Positions 44,356 through 53,170 of a stretch of DNA of 64,000 nucleotides are shown here, one piece after another (positions within the stretch are counted from its first letter, which is position 1; every line of letters begins with the position of its first letter). The stretch spans positions 186,001 to 250,000 of the forward strand of contig CANMUS010000002.1 in the NCBI GenBank assembly GCA_947501215.1, in the 5' to 3' direction. The position numbers and the translations under genes are program-made. Source of the DNA: an uncultured Erythrobacter sp. (lineage in GTDB: Bacteria; Pseudomonadota; Alphaproteobacteria; Sphingomonadales; Sphingomonadaceae). Below the pieces are notes generated by a model, which was not told where the DNA came from, searched no databases, and was given only the letters and a program-made list of their open reading frames with translations.

Positions 44356-45848
44356 ACCGCAATGTTCTGCTCGTAGCGGCACGCGAGTTCCGCCAGATCG
44401 CCGCGATGAAAAGCTTCTGGCTGACGCTTCTGCTCGTCCCGGTCGCGCTGGCTATCGGTCCGCTTTTGGGAAGTTCGCTGGACGAGGAGGAGGCGACGCG
44501 CGTCGTCGTCCTCGACCGCGCAGGAGGATCGGCCGCGACCGCGCTGGAACAGCGCTTCGGGTTCGAGGAAGACCGCTCCGTCCTGCGCTCGCTCTCGCGG
44601 TACGTGCGGCGTCACGGCCTCGAAAATGCAGATCCCGACGCTCCCTGGGCCCAGCACGACCGCTGGTACACCGATGCCGATGTGCTGACCTTCCGCCAGT
44701 CCGGCGGCGTGGACGCGGCTCTGGCGCAAATCGACAAAGTGCGGCCCGACGACACGCCCGAGTTCGATATTCCCGAGCCCGAATATAGCTTTACACCTGC
44801 GCCGACCGCACTGGCGTCGGCCCAGGGCGACGAGTTGCAGAGCCGCGTCGATGCGCTGCTCGATGGCGGCGAAGATGCGCCCGACGGCGAAGCAGCCGAT
44901 TACGTATTGCTGGTCGGAGAAGGCTACCCCGCCGATCCGACAATCCGGCTCTGGTCCAATGACCAGCCACGCTCGAACTTCGTCTCCCAGGTGCAGGAGG
45001 TGCTGACTGCGGATTTGCGGCAACGCCTGCTGGCCGACCAGGGCATTCCCGCATCGCAAGCCGCCGCCATCCAGGGCGCAGCGCCCGCCATTGCGGTCAC
45101 GACGCCGCCACCCGGAGGCGGGGCGCGAGAGGCGCTGCTGATCCGCTCGATCGTGCCGCTCGCGCTGTCCTATATCCTGATGCTCAGCCTGATGCTGTCG
45201 GGCAGCTGGATGTTGCAGGGCTCGGTAGAGGAGCGCTCGAACAAGCTGCTCGAATCGCTGCTCGCCTGCATTCGGCCAGAGGAACTGATGCAGGGCAAGC
45301 TGCTCGGCGCACTCGCCGTTGGCTTCTCGATGATCGGCGTCTGGGTCGGCTGCGCAATCGTCGTCGCTTTCTTCACGCAGGGCGAGATCGCCGACATGAT
45401 CCGCCCGGCGCTGGAGCCGGTGTCCTCGCCCACCGCCATCGTCGCGATGATCTATTTCTTCGTCATGGGCTACATCGCCGTATCGATCATCTTCGTGGCG
45501 ATCGGCGCGATGGCCGACTCGATGAGCGAAGCGCAGGGGTATTTGATGCCGGTGCTGATCGGCATCCTGCTGCCGATCACCTTCCTGCTGTCCTCGCTCG
45601 TGGCGGGCAAGGACGGGCTGCTCGTGCAAATCCTCACCTGGGTCCCGCTATGGACGCCCTTCGCAGTGCTTGCGCGCCTCGGCATGGGGATCGAGTGGTG
45701 GGAGATGATCGGTTCGGGCATCCTGTTGGCAGGCTTCGTCGCGCTGGAAGTGGTTTTCCTCGGCCGCCTGTTCCGCGCCAGCCTGCTTGCGACCGGTCAG
45801 AAGCCGGGTTTCAAGCAGCTGATGGATCGCTTCAAGGCGCCTGCGTAA
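44352..45848 (+). CDS. ABC-2 family transporter permease (NatB-like)
   Basis: Membrane partner of the preceding ATPase. The 498 residues have one N-terminal helix (about 18-38), a large extracytoplasmic domain (about 45-255), and five C-terminal helices (about 260-480) containing GSVEERSNKLLESLLACIRPEELMQGKLLGAL. This coupling region is characteristic of NatB/YhaP permeases. The ATG overlaps the upstream stop (ATGA). Confidence 0.93.
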   Translation: MNRNVLLVAAREFRQIAAMKSFWLTLLLVPVALAIGPLLGSSLDEEEATRVVVLDRAGGSAATALEQRFGFEEDRSVLRSLSRYVRRHGLENADPDAPWAQHDRWYTDADVLTFRQSGGVDAALAQIDKVRPDDTPEFDIPEPEYSFTPAPTALASAQGDELQSRVDALLDGGEDAPDGEAADYVLLVGEGYPADPTIRLWSNDQPRSNFVSQVQEVLTADLRQRLLADQGIPASQAAAIQGAAPAIAVTTPPPGGGAREALLIRSIVPLALSYILMLSLMLSGSWMLQGSVEERSNKLLESLLACIRPEELMQGKLLGALAVGFSMIGVWVGCAIVVAFFTQGEIADMIRPALEPVSSPTAIVAMIYFFVMGYIAVSIIFVAIGAMADSMSEAQGYLMPVLIGILLPITFLLSSLVAGKDGLLVQILTWVPLWTPFAVLARLGMGIEWWEMIGSGILLAGFVALEVVFLGRLFRASLLATGQKPGFKQLMDRFKAPA

Positions 45849-45891
45849 CGCCGCAGCGGGAACGGTTGGCGCGCTGCCCGCTTGAGTCGGG

Positions 45892-46923
45892 GTGAGCGCG
45901 CCCTTCTCCTGGATCAAGCCGGAACCGCACGGCATCTATATCCCGCCAGCCGATTGCTGGGTCGATCCGTCGAGGGCCGTCGGCAAGGCACTGGTCACGC
46001 ACGGCCATGCCGACCATGCGCGCGGCGGGCATGGCGAGACCGTCGCTACGCCCGAAACGCTCGCAATCATGGAGCTGCGCTATCGCACCGGGGCCGAGGA
46101 CGATGCAGGCGAAATCCCGCACAAGGCCGTGCCCGTCGAATATGGCGAGACGATCCGGCTGACGGGCGGTGTCGATGCGACCTATATCCCGGCAGGCCAT
46201 GTACTCGGCAGCGCGCAGATCCTGCTGGAACACGCGGGCGAACGCGTGATCGTGACCGGCGATTACAAGCGGCGCGAAGACCCCACCTGCCCGCCGTTCG
46301 AAGTCACGCCCTGCGACATCTTCATCACCGAAGCCACCTTCGGCCTGCCGCTGTTTACCCATCCGCCGATCGAGGACGAGATGGCCAAGCTACTCGACCG
46401 CCTCGCCGCCCATCCGGATCGCTGCGTGCTCGTCGGAGCCTATGCGTTGGGCAAGGCACAGCGCGTGATCGCCGAGCTGCGCCGTGCAGGTCACCGGGAT
46501 CCGATATATCTCCACGGTGCGATGGAGAAGATGTGCCGCCTGTACGAGGAGCATGGCGTCGACTTGGGAGAACTTCGACTGGTGGCCGATTATTCGAAGG
46601 ACGACATGCGCGGCGCAATCGTCGTCTGCCCGCCCTCCGCGCTGAACGATCGCTGGAGCCGCCGCCTGCCCGATCCGATCACCGCCATGGCCAGTGGCTG
46701 GATGCGCGTGCGCCAGCGCGCCCGCCAGCGTAATGTCGAATTGCCGCTGGTCATTTCCGACCACGCCGACTGGGGCGAGCTGACGCGCACGATCAAGGAG
46801 GTCGACGCGCAGGAGAACTGGATTACGCATGGGCGCGAGGACGCACTGCTGCGCTGGTGCCAGCTCCACCAACGCCGGGCCCGGGCGCTCGCGCTGGTCG
46901 GCTATGACGACGAGGACGACTGA
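45892..46923 (+). CDS. Ligase-associated DNA exonuclease (metallo-beta-lactamase fold)
   Basis: Beta-CASP-like nuclease found beside a bacterial ATP-dependent DNA ligase, presumed to trim 3' ends during repair. The 343 residues have the metal motif THGHADHARGG (His37, His39, Asp41, His42), IPAGHVLGSAQILLE, VTGDYKRRED with a further ligand, and the late SDHADWGEL. The start is GTG at 45892. The ligase gene begins 3 nt after its stop, so the two are co-expressed. Confidence 0.92.
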   Translation: MSAPFSWIKPEPHGIYIPPADCWVDPSRAVGKALVTHGHADHARGGHGETVATPETLAIMELRYRTGAEDDAGEIPHKAVPVEYGETIRLTGGVDATYIPAGHVLGSAQILLEHAGERVIVTGDYKRREDPTCPPFEVTPCDIFITEATFGLPLFTHPPIEDEMAKLLDRLAAHPDRCVLVGAYALGKAQRVIAELRRAGHRDPIYLHGAMEKMCRLYEEHGVDLGELRLVADYSKDDMRGAIVVCPPSALNDRWSRRLPDPITAMASGWMRVRQRARQRNVELPLVISDHADWGELTRTIKEVDAQENWITHGREDALLRWCQLHQRRARALALVGYDDEDD

Positions 46924-46926
46924 GAC

Positions 46927-48531
46927 GTGGAAGAGTTCGCCGCCCTCATCGACGCGCTGGTCTACACGCGCAGCCGCAACGAGAAGCTGCGCTTGATCGC
47001 CGAATATCTCCGCGCGACGCCCGATCCCGACCGCGGCTGGGCGCTGGCCGCATTGTCCGACGGGCTCGATTTCCCGGCGGTAAAAAGTTCGACCATCCGC
47101 AATCTGATGAAGGACCGAATCGATCCGGTGCTATGGTCGCTCAGCCGCGATTTCGTGGGCGATACGGCGGAGACGGCCAGCCTGCTTTGGCCCCAAAAGC
47201 AACTGGCGCCGGATCAGCCGCCCTCGCCGCCCTCGGTCAGCGAAACGGTCGAGCTGCTCGAAGCGATGAATCGGAAGAGCGTGGTGACCGAACTGCCGAA
47301 ACTGCTCGACCGGCTCGATCCCTCGGGTCGCTACGCGCTGCTGAAGCTAGCGACCGGGGGCATGCGCATCGGCGTCTCCAGCCGCCTTGCGAAGACGGCC
47401 TTCGCTCAGGCCTTCGAGGTGTCGGTCGACGAGGTCGAGGAGTATTGGCACGGCCTCACCCCGCCCTATCCCGAGCTGTTCGCCTGGGCGGCCGAAGGCG
47501 AAGACCCGCCGGACATCGACCATTTGCCAACCTTCCGGCCCTTCATGCTCGCCCATCCGCTGGAAGAGACGGTGGTCGATCTCGGCGATTACGCAGCCGA
47601 ATGGAAATGGGACGGCATTCGCGTGCAGCTGGTCCGCGCCTGCGATGAGACCCGCGTGTATTCACGATCCGGCGACGATATTTCGGCGACCTTCCCCGAA
47701 CTGCTCGACGTGTTGCCTTTCCCAGCCGTGCTCGACGGCGAGCTTTTGGTGCGCGGCACGGTGCAAGGAGGCGAGGAAGACGGAGCGGCCAGTTTCAATG
47801 CCTTGCAGCAGCGGCTCGGGCGCAAGACCGTCAGCAAGAAGATGCTGAAGGAAGCTCCGGCTTTCGTGCGACTTTACGATGCGCTGCTGGTCGAGGGCGA
47901 AGACTTGCGCCCTTCATCCTGGACGCAGCGCCGCGCCCGGCTCGAAGCGCTGATGGAGCGCCTGCCCGACAGCCATTTCGACATCAGCCGCATCGTCGAG
48001 GCGAAGGACTTCGAGCACCTTGCCGCCATCCGCGAGGGCAGCCGCGACGATGCCATCGAAGGGCTGATGCTGAAGCGCAAGGATAGCCCCTATATCGCCG
48101 GACGACGTGTCGGTTACTGGTACAAATGGAAGCGCGACCCCCTCCTGGTCGATTGCGTGCTGATGTATGCCCAGCGCGGCAGCGGCAAACGCTCTAGCTT
48201 CTATTCGGACTACACCTTCGGCTGCTGGGACGGCGATCCCGATGCGGGCGCGGACCTGCTGCCGGTCGGCAAGGCCTATTCGGGCTTCACGGACGAGGAA
48301 TTGAAAAAGCTCGACCGCCATGTGCGCCGCAACACGGTCAACCGCTTCGGCCCGGTGCGCGAGACCGATAAGAGCCTCGTCTTCGAAGTCGCCTTCGACA
48401 GTGTGCACGAAAGCAAACGCCACAAGAGCGGCCTCGCCATGCGATTCCCGCGCATTCACCGCATTCGCTGGGACAAGCCGCCGCATGAGGCGGATCGAGT
48501 GCAAGCGCTAAGGGCGTTGGTGCGGGATTAG
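46927..48531 (+). CDS. ATP-dependent DNA ligase (cassette type)
   Basis: Seals nicks using ATP; an accessory to the NAD-dependent replicative ligase. The 534 residues contain an N-terminal domain (about 1-200), the adenylation nucleophile Lys227 in EWKWDGIRVQL, FPAVLDGELLVRG, EGLMLKRKDSPYIAGRR and YWYKWKRDPL of the nucleotidyltransferase core, and an OB domain. The start is GTG at 46927. In many bacteria this pair is joined by an Lhr-type helicase and a phosphoesterase, which are missing here. Confidence 0.94.
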   Translation: MEEFAALIDALVYTRSRNEKLRLIAEYLRATPDPDRGWALAALSDGLDFPAVKSSTIRNLMKDRIDPVLWSLSRDFVGDTAETASLLWPQKQLAPDQPPSPPSVSETVELLEAMNRKSVVTELPKLLDRLDPSGRYALLKLATGGMRIGVSSRLAKTAFAQAFEVSVDEVEEYWHGLTPPYPELFAWAAEGEDPPDIDHLPTFRPFMLAHPLEETVVDLGDYAAEWKWDGIRVQLVRACDETRVYSRSGDDISATFPELLDVLPFPAVLDGELLVRGTVQGGEEDGAASFNALQQRLGRKTVSKKMLKEAPAFVRLYDALLVEGEDLRPSSWTQRRARLEALMERLPDSHFDISRIVEAKDFEHLAAIREGSRDDAIEGLMLKRKDSPYIAGRRVGYWYKWKRDPLLVDCVLMYAQRGSGKRSSFYSDYTFGCWDGDPDAGADLLPVGKAYSGFTDEELKKLDRHVRRNTVNRFGPVRETDKSLVFEVAFDSVHESKRHKSGLAMRFPRIHRIRWDKPPHEADRVQALRALVRD

Positions 48532-48550
48532 GTTGGTATTTTTCGGGTGC

Positions 48551-48682
48551 GGTCGGGACATCCGTCCCGACCTCGCTGTTCCGTCCCACGCCCCCTCCCG
48601 GCCACCCATAGAATACCTTGCCGTGGGTGGTCGGGAGGGGGCGTGGGATGGAACAGCCAAGGAAAGCGCAGATGCGCTTTCC
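48551..48682. repeat. Compound inverted repeat: two head-to-head hairpin elements
   Basis: The outer left hairpin (48551-48572) has arms GGTCGGGAC and GTCCCGACC with loop ATCC. The outer right hairpin (48661-48682) has arms GGAAAGCGC and GCGCTTTCC with loop AGAT (ATCT on the other strand). Between them lies an inverted repeat with 34-nt arms (48575-48608 and 48624-48657) differing at two positions, both G-U pairs in plus-strand RNA, around a 15-nt loop. GCTGTTCC follows each outer hairpin. This is a symmetrical BIME-like element between the ligase and the convergent gamma-carbonic-anhydrase gene. Confidence 0.85.
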
Positions 48683-48688
48683 GCACGC

Positions 48689-48715
48689 AAACAAGAAAGT
48701 CGCGCCGCGCGACTT
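48689..48715 (-). terminator. Terminator of the hemB-GNAT-GNAT-carbonic anhydrase operon
   Basis: On the minus strand AAGTCGCG (48715-48708) pairs with CGCGACTT (48704-48697) around CGG, followed by TCTTGTTT. The stem includes two bases of the stop codon. Seventeen nt of it recur at 62047-62063. Confidence 0.8.
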
Positions 48716-49301
48716 ACGTCAGGTCCGCTTCCCCGATCGCTTTGCCATGCGCCTTGGCGTTCTCCGCATAATGCGCCACCCCCATGCGCATCCCGGCGAT
48801 GGCGGCATCGTCGAGGTCGCGCATCTTGCGCGCCGGTCGGCCACCCCAGAGTTCGCGCGCGCCCATCACCTTGCCCTCGGTGAGCATTGCCCCCGCAGCC
48901 AGCATCGCGTCCGAGCCGATCACCGCCTTGTTCATCGCAATCGCGCCGAGGCCGACGAAGCCGCGGTCCTCGATGGTGCAGCCGTGGACCATCGCCATGT
49001 GTCCGACCAGCACGTCGTCGCCGATGATCAGTGGCGAACCGTCGGGGTCTCCTGGGCGCTCAGGGTCGCAGTGGCAAACGCTGCCGTCCTGGATGTTCGA
49101 GCGTTCGCCGATCACGATCCGGCTGACATCGGCGCGCAGCACGCAATTGTACCAGACCGAGCTGTCGGCCCCGATCTCGACATTGCCGATGATCGTGCAG
49201 CCGGGCGCGATGAAAGCGCTGTCGTGAATTTTCGGCGTGTGGCCGTGGATCGGGATGATGGTCACTCCGGGGCGATGGATACTCAAGCCGCGCTCTCCCA
49301 T
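48714..49301 (-). CDS. Gamma-carbonic-anhydrase-family hexapeptide protein
   Basis: Left-handed beta-helix protein of the gamma-CA/YrdA/PaaY family; carbonic anhydrase or acyltransferase-like hydrolase activity is possible. The 195 residues show hexapeptide repeats from residue 25 (DSAFIAPGCTIIGNVEIGADSSVWYNCVLRAD). Metal-site histidines fall in DGSVCHCD, VGHMAMVHGC and nearby, and the ending is LWGGRPARKMRDL. The ATG at 49301 overlaps the GNAT gene by 19 nt; a TTG at 49286 is an alternative. It is last in the hemB operon. Confidence 0.9.
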   Translation of the reverse strand: MGERGLSIHRPGVTIIPIHGHTPKIHDSAFIAPGCTIIGNVEIGADSSVWYNCVLRADVSRIVIGERSNIQDGSVCHCDPERPGDPDGSPLIIGDDVLVGHMAMVHGCTIEDRGFVGLGAIAMNKAVIGSDAMLAAGAMLTEGKVMGARELWGGRPARKMRDLDDAAIAGMRMGVAHYAENAKAHGKAIGEADLT

Positions 49302-49825
49302 TGGTCTGCGGTCAGCGAATACTGGATCAGCGGGCCGTGCTCGGCTTCGAAGTCCAGATCGTCACGCCGCACCATGCCGAGTTTTTCCATCAGCTTCCAG
49401 CTTGCCGTATTGTCCGGAGCGGTGATGGCGACGACATGCGGCGCCCCGACACGGGTGAAAGCCCAGTCGATCACCGCGCGCATGGCCTCCCTCGCGTAGC
49501 CCCTACTCCAGCGGTCCTCGCGGATTTTCCAGCCGATCTCGTGGTCGCCGGCATTCGGCGCGGCGGGGTCGTCGACGCGCTTGATCCCGCAATAGCCGAC
49601 CATTTCGCCGCTGGCCTTCTCGATCACGAACAGAAAGCTGAAACCTTCACGCGCATACATCGCCATGGCCTTGGCGTGCCGCTGCTCGATCTCGGCGGGC
49701 TCCATCACGCCGCCGATGAATTTCATGATCGTCGGGGAGTTGAGCAGGCGGGCGTGGTCGGCTTCGTCACCCTCCTCCACTGTGCGCAGGATGAGGCGCT
49801 CGGTTTCGGCGACGATATCAGCCAT
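49283..49825 (-). CDS. GNAT-family N-acetyltransferase (RimJ/RimL-like), distal copy
   Basis: Acetyl-CoA-dependent acetyltransferase of unknown acceptor. The 180 residues contain ETERLILRTVEEGD at the N-terminus, the acetyl-CoA loop area IGWKIREDRWSRGYAREAMRAVIDWAF (about 96-122), and DNTASWKLMEKLGMVRRDDL near the end. The ATG at 49825 overlaps the preceding GNAT gene by 8 nt. The two proteins are clear paralogues arranged in tandem. Confidence 0.9.
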   Translation of the reverse strand: MADIVAETERLILRTVEEGDEADHARLLNSPTIMKFIGGVMEPAEIEQRHAKAMAMYAREGFSFLFVIEKASGEMVGYCGIKRVDDPAAPNAGDHEIGWKIREDRWSRGYAREAMRAVIDWAFTRVGAPHVVAITAPDNTASWKLMEKLGMVRRDDLDFEAEHGPLIQYSLTADQWESAA

Positions 49826-50396
49826 TGCGCGCCAGCCACGCGTCGCGGTCGATCGCATAGACGATGGTCGGGTTGAGCTCCGGCCCCCATCGCGGATCGG
49901 TGAAGTCCAGATCTTCCCGGCGCGTCATGCCGAGACGCAGCATCAGACCCCAGCTTGCCGCATTGCCGGCTACGGTCAGGGCGACGATCTCTTCCCCTCC
50001 GAAGCGCCCGAAGCCGAGATCGAGCGAGGCGATGGCAGCCTCCTTGGCGTAACCGTGGCCCCAGGCGTCTTCACGCAAGCGCCAGCCGACCTCCATCATG
50101 CCGAAGACGGGCTCGTTCTCGACATTGGAGCGCTTCAGTCCGCAAAAACCGAGCATCTCGCCGGACAGGTGGCCGCCATCGGCCTTGCGTTCGCAGACCC
50201 AGAACGTGTGCCCGTGATCGCGGCGATAGCCCTCGAGCCGCTCCTGCGCTCCCGCCCGCGTTGCCTCATCCGCCACACCGCCAAGCCAGCGCATCACCGC
50301 TGGTGTGTTGCAAAGATCCCAGAACCGTGGCCAGTCCTCGTCGCGCCAGTCACGCAGGACCAGCCGCTGGGTCTCGTGCCGGAATGCGTCAGCCAT
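49818..50396 (-). CDS. GNAT-family N-acetyltransferase (RimJ/RimL-like), proximal copy
   Basis: Paralogue of the next gene. The 192 residues have ETQRLVLRDWRDEDW at the N-terminus, MLGFCGLKRSN, VGWRLREDAWGHGYAKEAAIASLDLGF with the acetyl-CoA loop, and NAASWGLMLRLGMTRREDLDF. The acceptor is unknown. The ATG at 50396 overlaps the hemB stop by 8 nt, so it is translated from the heme operon mRNA. Confidence 0.9.
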   Translation of the reverse strand: MADAFRHETQRLVLRDWRDEDWPRFWDLCNTPAVMRWLGGVADEATRAGAQERLEGYRRDHGHTFWVCERKADGGHLSGEMLGFCGLKRSNVENEPVFGMMEVGWRLREDAWGHGYAKEAAIASLDLGFGRFGGEEIVALTVAGNAASWGLMLRLGMTRREDLDFTDPRWGPELNPTIVYAIDRDAWLARNG

Positions 50397-51387
50397 TGAG
50401 GATACGCGCGGCGAACGGCGCGTGATAGGTCAGCACGCCCGAGCAGCCGGCGCGCTTGAAGGCGAGCAGCTTCTCCATCAGCAGCGCCTCGCGGTCCGCC
50501 ACGCCAGCCGCCGCCCCCGCCTCGATCAGCGCATATTCGCCGCTCACCTGATAGGCGAAGACGGGCACGTGGAACTGCTCCTTCGCGCGCCAGATCACGT
50601 CAAGATAGGACAGGCCCGGCTTCACCATCACACTGTCCGCACCCTCGGCGATGTCCATGGCAATCTCGCGCATCGCCTCGTCGCCGTTTGCGGGATCCAT
50701 CTGGTAGCTTTTCTTGTCGCCTTTCAGCAGCCCGCCAGACCCCACGGCGTCACGGAACGGGCCGTAGAAGGCCGAGGCGTATTTGGCCGCATAGGCCATG
50801 ATCTGGATATTGTGGTGCCCACCCATTTCCAGCGCCATGCGGATCGCCCGCACGCGGCCGTCCATCATGTCCGACGGGGCGATGATGTCCGCGCCCGCTT
50901 CGGCCTGGTTGACCGCCTGTTCCACCAGCACCGCCACCGTATCGTCGTTCACGACATAGCCACTCTCGTCGAGCAGCCCGTCCTGCCCGTGGCTGGTGTA
51001 GGGGTCGAGCGCGACGTCGGTGAGGATGCCGATGTCGCTGCCACAGGCATCGCGCACCGCCTTGATCGCGCGGCACATCAGATTGTCGGGGTTGCAGGCT
51101 TCGGCACCGTCGTCGCTGCGCTTGTCGGGCTGCGTATTCGGGAACAGCGCGATGCACGGAATGCCTAGCTCGACCGCCTCCTTCGCACGCTGTGCAATCC
51201 CGTCAACCGACCAGCGTGATACGCCGGGCAGGCTCGCAATCGGCTCCTCGACCCCGGAGCCGTCTGTCACGAAGAGCGGCCAGATGAGGTCCGCCGAGGT
51301 CATCACCGTCTCGCGGTGCATCCGCCGGCTCCAGGCGTGGGCACGCGTGCGGCGTAGGCGGGTGTTCGGATATGTAACGTTGGTCAT
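50389..51387 (-). CDS. hemB: HemB, porphobilinogen synthase (delta-aminolevulinate dehydratase)
   Basis: Condenses two 5-aminolevulinate molecules in heme synthesis. The 332 residues contain DIAPSDMMDG-type residues (IIAPSDMMDGRVRAIR), the first Schiff-base lysine in MAYAAKYASAFYGPFRDA, the second in SVMVKPGLSYLD, and KKSYQMDPANGDEAMREI. The metal loop has few cysteines, so it is probably the magnesium-dependent type. The ATG at 51387 is where homology starts, though no ribosome site is evident. It is first of four overlapping genes. Confidence 0.97.
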   Translation of the reverse strand: MTNVTYPNTRLRRTRAHAWSRRMHRETVMTSADLIWPLFVTDGSGVEEPIASLPGVSRWSVDGIAQRAKEAVELGIPCIALFPNTQPDKRSDDGAEACNPDNLMCRAIKAVRDACGSDIGILTDVALDPYTSHGQDGLLDESGYVVNDDTVAVLVEQAVNQAEAGADIIAPSDMMDGRVRAIRMALEMGGHHNIQIMAYAAKYASAFYGPFRDAVGSGGLLKGDKKSYQMDPANGDEAMREIAMDIAEGADSVMVKPGLSYLDVIWRAKEQFHVPVFAYQVSGEYALIEAGAAAGVADREALLMEKLLAFKRAGCSGVLTYHAPFAARILNG

Positions 51388-51433
51388 GGAGTGCAAATGC
51401 CGCAAGCCATCGCGCGGCGCAATCGCAAGCCGG

Positions 51434-53044
51434 TCAGCGCAGCGTTTCTTTACGCTCCACCTTGTCGATCTCGCGTTGCGGGGTTTCCGCCGCCGTTTCG
51501 CTCGCAGTCGGTGCGAGTTCGGCCAGCGCAGCACCGGCTTCGACCTGGCGCAGCTTCTCCAGCGCACCTTTGAAGCGAGCGAGTTCCGCACCGCTCAACT
51601 GGGCGCGCGTGACGTATTTGACCGAAGCCGGGTCGATGGAGCGCCCGCCGCGATACATCTCGTAATGCAAGTGGGGCCCCGTCGAGAGGCCGGTGGAGCC
51701 GACATAGCCGATCACCTGCCCGCGCCGCACGCGCTGGCCGCGGTCCACTGCCATGCGGCTCATGTGACAATAGCGCGTGTCGATCCCGCCATCGTGGCGC
51801 AGCTTCACCGCATTGCCGCACCCGCCCGCGCGTCCGGCCGAGAGCACACGGCCATCGGTGACGGCGACGATCGGCGTGCCGTGGCGTGCCTTGTAGTCCA
51901 GACCGGCGTGCATCCGCTTGTAGCCGAGGATCGGGTGGCGGCGCATGCCGTAGCGCGAACTCATCCGGCCCGGTACGGGAGCCATCAGCCCGCCCCGCTG
52001 TTCGCCGATGCCGGAGGCTTCGTAAAACTCGCCATCCGTGCCCCAGCGCATCAGCTGGATACGCGGTTCGTCGCCGCGCTCGACGCCGGCATACAGCAAC
52101 TGCCCGGCCTGGCGCTCGCCCGTGACCGCACGGCGATGGGCGATGATGAAGTCGAACGTGTCGGTGGAACGGATCTCACGGTCGAGATTGACGTGCTGGC
52201 CGAGCGTCTTGAGGTAGGCCTGCACAGCACTGGCAGGCGCTCCGGCAGCGCGGGCGGAGCGATAAAGGCTGTCGCCGACGACGCCACGAATGCGTAGCGG
52301 CGTGTCGTCGACGCGGATCGGCTTGCGAACGAGAGTGAGCGGTCCGCCTTCGTCCAGCCGCCCGACGGACAGCTCCAGATCGAAGCGGGCCCGGAAGGCG
52401 AGCTCTTCCAGTGGGCGCGGCTCACCGGTGCCGTTTCTGCGGCCGAGCACAATGTCGATTCGCGTACCGGGCTCGATCTCGCCCAACGGCATGGCCCTGC
52501 CGACCATATCGGCAACGCGCTGAGTATCCTCGCGCCCCAGACCTGCCCGGCGCAACATACGCTCGAAATCGTCGCCGCGCGAGAGCGTCGCGACCAGTTC
52601 GATCCGCGGGCGCTCGGGCGCTTCCGCCAATGGTTCGACCAGCGAGGTCGCCCCCATGCGGCGGCCGCTGTCGGCCCCGAGCGCAAGCGGGAGGATCATC
52701 TGGCTGCGGTATTCGGAGCGCACGGCATCGTCGACATGCGCTGGCGGCGCGGCTTCCAGCGGCGCGAAGCTCGGCCAGAAAGCCAAAGCCGCAGCAGAGA
52801 GACCAACGAAAGTGCCCAGTCCGCGAAACCAGCGGCGGCTGCCGATTTCGCTGCCGAGGTCCGGGGCGAAGTCCACCGAAGCGATGCGTGCCGAGAGCTG
52901 ATCGCGCAGAGTGGCGAGCGAAAATCTTGGCCCGCGCTGGTCGGAAATTATCTGATCATGCGCGAGCACAGCGGCACCCGCACCGGCGGTTGCCGATGCG
53001 GTGTGCAGATCGCTTTGCTCGCTGTCCCCATGGGACCTATACAC
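51434..53044 (-). CDS. M23-family cell-wall endopeptidase, single-pass
   Basis: Peptidoglycan DD-endopeptidase. The 536 residues have a cytoplasmic N-terminal region, a transmembrane helix (about 80-100), an OapA/LysM-like and second conserved region (about 150-380), and a LytM domain (about 390-490) with intact ligands in MHAGLDYKA and HLHYEM. The start is GTG at 53044, supported by GGAGGG 6 nt upstream. An ATG six codons earlier lacks such a site, and the frame beyond it is spurious. It is divergent from the helicase gene. Confidence 0.92.
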   Translation of the reverse strand: MYRSHGDSEQSDLHTASATAGAGAAVLAHDQIISDQRGPRFSLATLRDQLSARIASVDFAPDLGSEIGSRRWFRGLGTFVGLSAAALAFWPSFAPLEAAPPAHVDDAVRSEYRSQMILPLALGADSGRRMGATSLVEPLAEAPERPRIELVATLSRGDDFERMLRRAGLGREDTQRVADMVGRAMPLGEIEPGTRIDIVLGRRNGTGEPRPLEELAFRARFDLELSVGRLDEGGPLTLVRKPIRVDDTPLRIRGVVGDSLYRSARAAGAPASAVQAYLKTLGQHVNLDREIRSTDTFDFIIAHRRAVTGERQAGQLLYAGVERGDEPRIQLMRWGTDGEFYEASGIGEQRGGLMAPVPGRMSSRYGMRRHPILGYKRMHAGLDYKARHGTPIVAVTDGRVLSAGRAGGCGNAVKLRHDGGIDTRYCHMSRMAVDRGQRVRRGQVIGYVGSTGLSTGPHLHYEMYRGGRSIDPASVKYVTRAQLSGAELARFKGALEKLRQVEAGAALAELAPTASETAAETPQREIDKVERKETLR

Positions 53045-53170
53045 GCGTGACCCTCCGTCCATGGTCGACCCGTGCGTGAGCGATCGACCCGACCCTTGCG
53101 GGACCTTTGCCCGCTTTCCCTGCCAAAACAAAGTAAACGCACACTTAAACTGCGCCGACCCGAGTCCGGT

